Below are positions 56,167 to 64,000 of a stretch of 64,000 bases of DNA, in pieces. The position numbers were made by a program, and so were the translations under genes. Numbering within the stretch: position 1 is the stretch's first letter; the number at the start of each line of letters is the position of its first letter. The stretch is from Lepiota brunneoincarnata (lineage: Eukaryota > Basidiomycota > Agaricomycetes > Agaricales > Agaricaceae), in the NCBI GenBank assembly GCA_023014365.1, contig JAEBUN010000027.1, positions 558,001 to 622,000 on the forward strand, read 5' to 3'. The notes under the pieces were generated by a model. That model saw only the letters and a program-made list of their open reading frames with translations, did not search any database and was not told the origin of the DNA.

Positions 56167-56999
56167 TAACTTGGATACTACCCTATGGGAATGATGGAGG
56201 GCCTTGATGCCAGGTGTGGGAATGACCAATGACCTTGATGCTGGCATGGGAACAACCCTGCTCCTAGGTATGAGAATCAAAGCTATTGAACCATATATTT
56301 TACCTGACCAAGTATAAGGATTGGGAGGGAGTAGATAGGAAAATCAGAATGGTTCAAAAAATAGTTGGCAACCACCACCTTCCTGAAACCCTACATAGCC
56401 ACATTGAACAAAGGCTCTTATGTTGCTTTCCAGAAGTTTGTTGTAGAGCTATACCCAAATTTCAAAATCAATCTGTCAACAATAGTAGTTGGTCAAAGAT
56501 AACTTACCCAATCTATGTTCTTGTAGCTGGGAAAGATGACTGTTACTGTTATACCATCACTATCCTTATAAAATTCACCATACATGTATCTCCTATATCC
56601 ATTATATTACTTACCCCTGCCTACTGTGATATATAGGGACACACTTATTATAACCAAGCTACCAGAGCATCAAACTAGATTTTGTTAAGATGCTGAAATT
56701 ATAATGCCCCCCCCTTTGCAGTGGCTGGACTATTCCAAATGGCAGATGCTGCTCTGTAGGTTGGGCTTGAGTCTGGCTGGGCATGTGCTTTTTGTGGAAG
56801 TATGTTCCTATGCAGCAAGAAATAATGCTTGAAGAGCTGAACCACATAGTTGAACATTATAGAGCAAGCTGTATGGAATAGAAGAAAGTGGTAAGGAGTG
56901 TGTGGGGATCAGAAGGAAAGTGGTAAAGAGCATGTAGGAGGTAGAAAGTAATCTGGGTTTGCTAGGGGATTCTAAAAGGTTTGTCCTGGGTTCATCACA
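56167..56999. other. Unassigned sequence
   Basis: About 830 bp of low-CpG DNA. It starts with a small direct repeat (CCTTGATGCCAGGTGTGGGAA, then CCTTGATGCTGGCATGGGAA). A 116-codon plus frame at 56286-56636 has no recognisable motif and may be chance. Confidence 0.35.
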
Positions 57000-57662
57000 C
57001 AACTACTAGTAGTAACAAGTAGTGGCTGTTACACCTGCAGCTACTCATCTACCTCTCCAGTTCCCTTCTCACATATTAAGCTTCCTATGGGGCACATTAT
57101 TAGACATACATCATATTTCATTGGGGGGAGGGAGGCAGACAACATAGAAAGACATAGATAGGCATGTAGACTAAGACAAAACAACCAAGTTCACAATCCT
57201 GACATGTGGAGTCACCACACCAATTCAGCCCTTTGTTCAGCAAATTCTGCATTTAACAAGTGTTATTTGTGGTGGGAGGAGGAGGGGGGGGGGGAATGGA
57301 GATGCTGCTGCATTACTCACCATCACTTTGAATGGTTCAGAGGACCTGTTGCATGACTTGCAGAATGGTGTTCCTTTGTAGGCCCATGGCTATCATGTAT
57401 GCCTGATGAATGTTTTGGGCTTGAACTTCATTGTTTTTTTTGCATGGAGACTGAATATTGAATGCTTACTTTTGAAGATTTCCTCCCTGATTATCCCTCC
57501 CTCTTCTGCCCCTTTCTCTACAATGTAGGCCAGGCAAGCAGCAAGGGTGGATTGGTTACTAGTATGATAGGGATCATTGTGGCCATGGTGGTTATTGTTG
57601 TTGTTGTTGTGGGGGGCAGGGGAAGACATTGTGAATGTTGGGAGAACCTGCTGTAATTGCAA
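57000..57662 (-). repeat. Inverted-repeat arm 2 with a short gene start (unknown element)
   Basis: Reverse-orientation partner of 53430-54115. It extends further on its 5' side, where the minus frame from about 57629 reads MSSPAPHNNNNNNHHGHNDP, then ACLAYIVEKGAEEGGIIREE. This N-terminal protein start is only partly present in arm 1. A GTAAGCATTCAATATTCAG stretch in both could be a splice donor region. Function unknown. Confidence 0.55.
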
Positions 57663-58029
57663 CCTCTTTAATACATTCTGCTATTGTTAGTCACATTTTG
57701 TAAGTCAAGTTTATCTTGCACTTCCTGGACCTCAATTTGAGAAGCTTCCAAGTAAGGTCCATGTTTACTCTAAACAAGTATTTTCCAAAAATTCTTGAAA
57801 CCAAGCTTGTCTATCCTAGTCATGATTTGGGGCTGGATCTTGGTTTGGAATAATTCCATGGGATGCATGAGGTAAAGCTTATTCTAAAGCAGATAATAAT
57901 GTTGTTGAGGCAGTCCTTGGCTGGCTACTGAGACAAATGTGGATGTAGCTTTGCCCTTGCTACTGGTGTTGTTGGAAGCATGATGGTGCAGTGCTAAATA
58001 AGTAGGTTGTGGTCAGATAAGGACTTGGA

Positions 58030-58890
58030 TTTTGCTTGTCCAAGATGAGTGGGCTGTGGGTAGATAGGGACTTTGTTTTAGCTTATCCAAGATGAGTGAA
58101 GTGTTGTTGGATAAGTACTTGGCTTTTGCTCATCTAGGCCAAATAGACTATTTGTTGGATATGCACTTGATTTTAGCTTGTCCAAGACAAGTGGACTATT
58201 GTTATATTAGCAGGAGAATTCCTCTCATCTCCAATGAATGGAGTGTGACTGGATTAACACTTGCATTTCTCTCATCCAGGATGAGTGGGACATAGCTGAA
58301 TAGGCAGTTGAGTTTCTCTCTTACATAAGAAGTAGAAGGTACTTGAATTGACTGTTAGATTTCTCTTATCTATGATAAGATATATAACTAGACAGGTAGT
58401 CAGGTGTGTTTTGTCCATGACAGATAAATTGTCTTTGGATAAACAACTAAATTCCTCTTGATCAAGATGATCAGGGCATAGTTGCATTAGCTATTGGATG
58501 TCTCTCCTCCACAATGAGAAAAACACACATAGATTAGCCATTGCAGTGCTCTTGTCCAAGACAGGTGGAGCACACTGGGATTGGCCATTTAAATTCTCTC
58601 TTTATGATAAACAGGGTGTACTTGAATTAGCACTTAGATTACACTTGTCTAAGATAAGCAACACACCTGAATGATTTCTCTCATCTACAATGAATAGGGT
58701 ACACTTAGATTGGCAGCGCCAATTTCACTTATCTATGATGAAGTGACTATACCTGAATCAGTATCCAGGCCTCCTATGTCCTAAATAAGCAGGGAGTTCC
58801 TGGACACAATCCAATTCCTCTCTTCCAAGACAAGCTTAGAGCTTCTGGATAAAAGGTTGAAATTATTTCATCCATGACAAATAGTGTGCC
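58030..58890. repeat. Degenerate 47-bp tandem repeat with a palindrome in most units
   Basis: About 19 units spaced 44-50 bp apart (one 36 bp). Most are centred on a 15-bp palindrome-like core, for example CTTGTCCAAGACAAG (58178), CTCATCCAGGATGAG (58271) and CTTATCTATGATAAG (58364). The left and right arms of these perfect examples change together. The unit otherwise reads roughly ATTAGCACTTGGATTT, then core, then a G/A-rich stretch. Other units are imperfect. Confidence 0.75.
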
Positions 58891-59019
58891 TAAGTACCTT
58901 TGTTTAAATTACATGAATAGCCACTGGTGAAGTAAGAGTCAGAAGCCTTCCTACTCATTCCAGCAATGGAAAAGTGACAACTGAGACAAGAAAGATCACT
59001 ACTGATCAACTACTGGTGG

Positions 59020-59480
59020 TTATTTGAGGAGCTCAGGGACAGGATAATTTCTGTTATCTCCATAAACTCTTGTGTGTAAATAAATAATGGAGATCCTCTG
59101 ACTATTCTTCCACTTCCCCACCCAATACCCCAAAATCTGTTCCTTTATGAACACAGCATCCCCAGGGAGATAGCATATCCTGAAATTCAGCTCCTCAATG
59201 TACAGCTCACCTTCTTCTGTGAATGTGCCAAGGCAGACCATAGACACCCACAATCATGAAGGATCATGGGTATCCTTGTAAGACAGTGTCTGCTTATTGT
59301 ACATAATGACCCTAGAAACCTGAACCAAAGGGTCTACAAACCCAAGTGCCTCTACATGAGCATATTTCTTGCTGACCATGTCTCAGAGCTGTTTTGTTGC
59401 CTCAAACTGAACTAGGTCAATTTGTTCAAATGAAGATGCAAGAGAGTTTGTATGTTGTGTAGTGAGTTAACTACATAGGT
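59020..59480 (-). pseudogene. 2-oxoglutarate/Fe(II) oxygenase-like fragment
   Basis: The minus frame has THDPSWLWVSMVCLGTFTEE, then GELYIEELNFRICYLPGDAV and RISIIYLHTRVYGD. This fits the C-terminal half of the double-stranded beta-helix of fungal 2OG-Fe(II) oxygenases, including Tet/JBP-like ones linked to transposons: an H-x-D-like HD, then G-G/E-x-L, PGDAVF, a second His and a final R-x-S. The second metal His is apparently replaced (ILGYWV where LEHWV-like is usual), a change explainable by C-to-T. Two upstream minus frames (59732-59496, 60098-59883) may be earlier exons but show no motif. The assignment is by pattern only. Confidence 0.4.
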
Positions 59481-60612
59481 AAATTGTTTACCTGTTCAGA
59501 TCATAGAACTCAAGGCAACAGGATCTTCATACTTGAGAGAGAGCCATGAGTGAAAATAATATAGTAAATATTTTTCACTTACTATATGTCCAATACCATG
59601 CCATGAACTGGAAACATGGGTGATCCCAGCAAGTTGTCCTAGTCTTTGAACATATGCATCTCTATGGTCTTGCAAGTTCTGATTAGCACATCTACTACAA
59701 GTAACCTTCACAGATCTTCCAAGAACTATCATAACACTATAAGTCCTGTTCTATACTATCCTTAGCAAATGCCAAGATAAAAAAGGAGGACATACATGAC
59801 ATTGGGGTATGAGAAATCTGGGAAGGAAATATACCAGAGGGACTCCATTGCCACTCACAGTAATCTTTGCTTTACTATCATTTCAAACAATCTCCACCTT
59901 GGAGGAGTGAGGGCAGACCTGACTATATATGCAGCTGTCCTTTGATATAGCATTTGTAAAGTTGAAGTTGGAGAACTTGACTAAAAATGAGTTAGTAAGT
60001 AAGACCAAATAATAGCTAAGACTGCATACCTCTATTTTTCTTGTCCATGTTTTACCTTTTTGGTAACTATACCCAAAGTATTTTTCAAAAAATGCCATCT
60101 TCCCTTATCATCATTCTGCTCTCCTATACCATTGTCAACATCAGTGAGCTCACTTGAGTCTGCTAGATTTTTTCTAAAAAGCTCATTGTACCTAGTAGAG
60201 CCCTCCCCAGCTGTGAATGACCTCTTTTCTATTTTATTTTTAATGTCATTAAGCTTGCCTCCAAAGAGTGCTTTGAAGTTGGAAAGATCATCTATAGTTT
60301 TTACTTGGTTATCCAGTAGAGATTTACCTTCTTGCTTGAACTCTTAAGTTGTCCTCTAAAAGCTTTTAACTTTAAATTAGTGGGAAGTACCTTGAGAGCT
60401 TGCAAAGAGTCTCTAGGGGTAATTGTTGACTTGAGTGAAGTTAATAATATACTCAATGCTAGTTGCACTTTTGAGCATTAAGACCAGCATCACTATAACA
60501 ACAACTATCCTTGACCTTGAATGCCTAATAAATCAGTGACCACTTGCCTTTAATAAGTTCATTAGGTATAAAGTTCTATTCAAAAGCTTCAATAAGAAAG
60601 TATGGCCATGAC
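59481..60612. other. Unassigned sequence, possible upstream exons
   Basis: Low-CpG DNA with short minus frames at 59496-59732 (CSRCANQNLQDHRDAYVQRL) and 59883-60098. They could belong to the oxygenase-like frame downstream, joined by introns. I recognise no domain. Confidence 0.3.
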
Positions 60613-60912
60613 TGTAAGGGAACAGCTGGGTAGCCAGATCCCAATCCTAGTGAGCTTAGCATACCAATCACCCAGTGTATCTAACCAGTGTAATGGGCTG
60701 CTGCTCATCTATTCTTACTCCTCTTCTGATGTAGGTTGCCTGATGGGTATTGTTAGATAGAACTTGACCTTGTGCTGTAAATAGTTGTTCTCTGATGTTC
60801 CAGGACATTCTGTAGTATTTATAACACTGTCTGTAGTATATAAGCACAGGTTGAGGGGTGAAGCCCCTCACTTGATTATCAACTTGGTTTTGGGCCCCTT
60901 ATTCCCCTAACA
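60613..60912. repeat. Solo LTR, family S4
   Basis: 300 bp, TGTAAGGGAACAG...TTCCCCTAACA, with a perfect 5-bp duplication ATGAC (60608-60612, 60913-60917). The ends resemble S1 but the interior differs. Confidence 0.87.
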
Positions 60913-60917
60913 ATGAC

Positions 60918-61400
60918 TTCTTAGTCTCTTTCAATCCTTCCATTGACTGTTGTAGGAGAAGAGGCTGAACTAATTGTCCAAAGCTGGTAAGTGTGGCAGA
61001 TAGGCTGGCTAGAAGAGAGAGATTTATTGAAGGGAAAGGTCCAAATATAATTTATGAAGTTGATGAATGAATGAGAAAAAGAAGTGGATGGCCCCTTTTA
61101 GGTAGTAGGAGTCTAAGAAGGGGCTGATAGCTATCCTAATATTAGGGCAAGATTTGTCACTACATCATAACATAGACCATCAGGTATAGTTTTCTAAGAT
61201 TTTACTGCTGAGTTTCAAATCTAGTGATTCTAGGAAAGTGGTCAGATAAAGTTGGGCAGATAATTGCTATTCAAAGGCTTGGTCCATCCAAGTGGCATTA
61301 CAGAGCTTGAACCTGAGATAAAAGAGGGGTATAGTTATTCAGGGGTATTTAGAGTGTAGAATAAAGCAGGTGGTTGGAGGGAAGGCATGCAGCTATTAAG
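60918..61400. other. Unassigned sequence
   Basis: About 480 bp of low-CpG DNA between the S4 LTR and the coding part of Tc1-B1. No frame or terminal repeat is recognised; it may include a decayed 5' end of Tc1-B1. Confidence 0.35.
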
Positions 61401-61629
61401 GACCTTGCTAGTTGCTTACAAGAAATGAAAACAAAGCACAAGAAGAATGTACAGTGTGCTGGGTGGCATTATTGCCTAGGATTAGGCTATATCTATGGCA
61501 CATGCAGACTGGACCCTGGAAGACTGGAAGAGGGTGGTTTAGTCAGATGAGACCAAAATCAATTACTTAGGGTCAGATGGCAGGGTTTGGGTCTGGAAAA
61601 GAGCAGGGGAGAGGCTTCATGATAGGCTG

Positions 61630-61950
61630 TGTTAGGGGAAGTAAGAGTGCTGGAACCAAGTTGATATTCAGGTAGCAAATACAATCGACACCCACACTAC
61701 TTATATACATAGAGGTCTACGCACAGACCAAGTAGCCAAACACTACATAGCTACTAGAATATAATGTATACAAACAATATACAAACAACATTAGTTGTAC
61801 GCAGATCAGACTTGGGGATGGGGGTGGCCGAAGGCTGAGGCTGGGCTTAGGCATTGGGCATTGGCTAGAGAGGCTGAACCTGGACACCCAACCACAAACC
61901 CCTAGATGTACCTTGTGTAAGGGGGTGCACATAATGCTAGTCCTTTTACA
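61630..61950 (+). repeat. Solo LTR, family S1, in Tc1-B1 transposase
   Basis: 321 bp, TGTTAGGGGAAG...CCTTTTACA, same family as 35088 and 41741. The flanks GGCTG (61625-61629) and GGCTA (61951-61955) fit a 5-bp duplication with one transition. Confidence 0.85.
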
Positions 61951-62006
61951 GGCTAGTGCAGGGAACCACAAAATTTGGAGGAGGTTCTATCATAGTATAG
62001 GGCTGT

Positions 62007-62447
62007 ATGCTGTGGGAAGGTCCAGGGTTGGCAGCCAAGATTAATGGTAAGATGAATGGTGATCTATTTGCCACCATTTTGGAGGATGAACTCAAGGGGA
62101 GCCTGGAGTGGTATGACAAAGAGGTGGAGGATATTGTCTTTCAACAAGATAATGATCCCAAACATAGGTGCATCAAGGCTCAAAAGTGGTTCAAAGTAGC
62201 TGAAATGGAGGTTATAGTGTGGCCCCCACAATCTCCAGACCTTAATCCAATTGAACATTTGTGGACTCACCTTAAAATCAAGTTAGGGAAGTATGATACT
62301 CCACCTCAGGGAATGGAAGAATTATGGGATATGACACAAAATGAATGGGATCAGATTCCAGCAGAAGTGTATCAGAATACGATAGAGAGTATGCCTGATA
62401 GGGTTCAGGCTGTCTTGGATGCCAGGGGAGGGTATACAAAGTACTAA
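62007..62447 (+). pseudogene. Tc1-B1 transposase C-terminal half (DD34E)
   Basis: A 146-codon intact frame, the best-preserved transposase piece in the window: FQQDNDPKHRCIKAQKWF with the second catalytic Asp, SPDLNPIEHLWTHLK with Glu 34 residues later, and a C-terminal IESMPDRVQAVLDARGG ending TKY. The first catalytic Asp lies upstream (near 61545) beyond the solo LTR. DD34E is typical of the Tc1 group. The frame itself has no stops, but the gene is split. Confidence 0.85.
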
Positions 62448-62687
62448 AAGTGTAATTATTGGTAATTTCTTAGAGATGGACAAAACCCTTCCAATGACCT
62501 TAAATGATTGTTTAATTCACTGACTTCCCAAAATGGCATATTATGTAATGATGTATGGCAGGATGATACATGAGCCATATAGGTATTCCCAATCAAAATA
62601 TGAAGGGTTCATCCTTAGTAGGTGGACAGTTATTAACATATTTGTTGAAGTATAAAAATCATTGGAAGGGTTTTGTCCCTTACTGTA

Positions 62688-63878
62688 GTACTCTCAAGTC
62701 ATTTTTCTTCTTCAGAATGGTTATTCCCTGCAACAAACTCAGTCCAAACTGGTCTAAGCAAGAGTACTATTGAGCACATCATGAAAGAAGTTGATCAAGA
62801 TGAGGAAAACAATAAAGGAGGACAATCCTCCATGCTATCTTCTCAGAATAAATAATCAATAATTGACTAAATTACTTCTGGGAAGCTGGACAATGCAGTT
62901 CAAGCTGCCCAATTTATCAAGCCTATTCTTCCTACTCCTGTCATACTTCAAACAATCTGAAATATGCTTAAGAAAAATAATTTCTGGTTTGTTATTCAGA
63001 TTAATGGTCTCCTCCTAAGAGACAACACTGAATTACTCACTTCAAATCGCCTATAAGCACAAGGATTGGACAGTAGAAGTTGGAAAATGGTCTTATGCAC
63101 AGATGAAACAAAAATCAACAAGCTTGGGTCATATAAAAAGATATATAAGGGGGGAAGGACTTTCAGATAAGACTATTATTCCCTACTGTTAAGCATGAAG
63201 GTGATAGTAATATTATGGTATGGCTGGCTATGAGATGGAAAGGAGTAGGAATGCTAGTGGAGGTTGAGAGGATTATAGATATAGAGCAGTACTCTGAGAT
63301 TTTGGAGCATCAGATAGTGAACAGCTTTGAAACTGTGGAGATCAAGGAGAAAGTGTAGGTATTCTAGTAAGACAATGATCCAAAATACAAGTCTAAAAGG
63401 GCAATTGAGTGGTTTGAAGATAATAATATGCAAATTCTACTATAGCCTGCACAATCTCCTGACCCCAATTCCATTGGATACCTCTGGACATACCCAAAGA
63501 ACTGGTTGAAGGAATATGAGAAACCACCTGAGGAAATATATGAATTATGGGACAGGTTGGTGGTAAAGTGGAAGTGTCAAAAGCTTATTGAAAGCATGAC
63601 CAGAGGCTCAAGGCAGTCATCAAGGCAAAAAGAGACTACATAATGTATTAATCAATAAAATGACAGAGGATCAAAAAACTGTCCCAATGAGTTAATAGTT
63701 TAAATGCTTAATTGATCCATTACTTCTCGGACAAATCACGTGGTTTAAACGGATTCAGGATCCCAATATGCTATATTATCATCATCTATTTTCCCAAGTA
63801 TTTATGTAATCACCTTAGTCCACTATTAGCTGATCTTTCCAAATGGTGAAAACATTGGGACAGTTTTTTGACTCACTG
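62688..63878 (+). mobile_element. Tc1-A3: Tc1-A element lacking its 5' arm
   Basis: Starts at the Tc1-B1 insertion TA with VQTGLSKSTIEHIMKEVDQD (N-terminal part) and continues through TDETKINKLGS near 63090 to the C-terminus near 63600, with many stops. The 3' arm is 63664-63878, followed by TA (63879-63880). Sequence matches Tc1-A1 (reverse strand) over its length. Confidence 0.83.
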
Positions 63879-64000
63879 TATAAGACAAAGTGGGAAGGGT
63901 TTATTTATTCTAATAACCCTGTGAAAGGATGTAAACTGGGGTGTTAAGGGTTTGGTGATGCAAGTACAACAGTGTCCATCTGTCACTGAGGCTTCAACCC

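Larger units (their letters stand above)
61401..62685 (+). mobile_element. Tc1-B1: Tc1/mariner element, 3' part, split by a solo LTR
   Basis: Plus-strand element ending CTTACTG at 62685, followed by TA. The 3' arm is about 213 bp (62473-62685), bounded by inverted GACAAAACCCTTCCAATGA-type motifs. A transposase segment near 61510-61620 reads DWTLEDWKRVV and SDETKINYLGSDG; then comes the S1 solo LTR (61630-61950), then the C-terminal frame. The 5' arm is not identifiable. It inserted into Tc1-A3 at a TA (62686-62687). Confidence 0.82.

Noticed and set aside
58030..58890. CRISPR-like array
   Set aside because: Eukaryotic, degenerate units with similar, not unique, intervals; a tandem repeat, not repeat-spacer structure.

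Overview
The window reads as a fungal, most likely basidiomycete (Agaricomycetes-type) chromosome segment. Three things point there: short 50-70 nt GT-AG introns in the host genes, a GATA factor and a compact ASC-1-type zinc-finger protein in typical fungal form, and chromodomain Ty3/gypsy, Tc1/mariner and hAT elements of the kind common in Agaricomycetes. The species cannot be settled from the sequence.

Layout. (1) 1-14.35 kb is a nested transposon cluster. An old minus-strand Ty3/gypsy element (called Gy2 here) was hit by two copies of another gypsy family (Gy1): Gy1a (minus, cut by the window edge) and Gy1b (plus, 1583-9528, both LTRs and a 5-bp target duplication present). It was also hit by a Tc1/mariner element (12006-13572). 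(2) 14.7-30.6 kb is a CpG-rich host island: a peroxisomal-type thiolase (minus) with three apparent single-base indels; about 7.5 kb of unique sequence without a recognisable gene; a GATA zinc-finger gene (minus); an ASC-1/TRIP4-type zinc-finger gene (plus); and a long coiled-coil gene (minus). (3) 30.9-64 kb is a second transposon graveyard: a Tc1 end, a hAT element, a third Gy1 copy (minus) split by five later insertions, a diverged gypsy (Gy3), at least six further Tc1 copies nested in one another, many solo LTRs with target duplications, a degenerate 47-bp tandem repeat, and a decayed 2-oxoglutarate/Fe(II) oxygenase-like frame.

Biology. Gy1 combines a chromodomain integrase with a primer-binding site complementary to its own LTR just downstream of a TATA box, the self-priming arrangement known from Tf1/sushi chromoviruses. 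It adds two unusual frames: a short hydrophobic ORF directly before gag that is conserved between copies, and a zinc-knuckle ORF after pol. The five main Tc1 families share an odd terminal design: each end is a cassette of about 207-216 bp bounded by inverted copies of the terminal motif. Transposon DNA is strongly CpG-depleted, and all seven in-frame TGA stops in Gy1b pol fall where Arg is expected, consistent with methylation-linked C-to-T decay. The host island keeps its CpGs.
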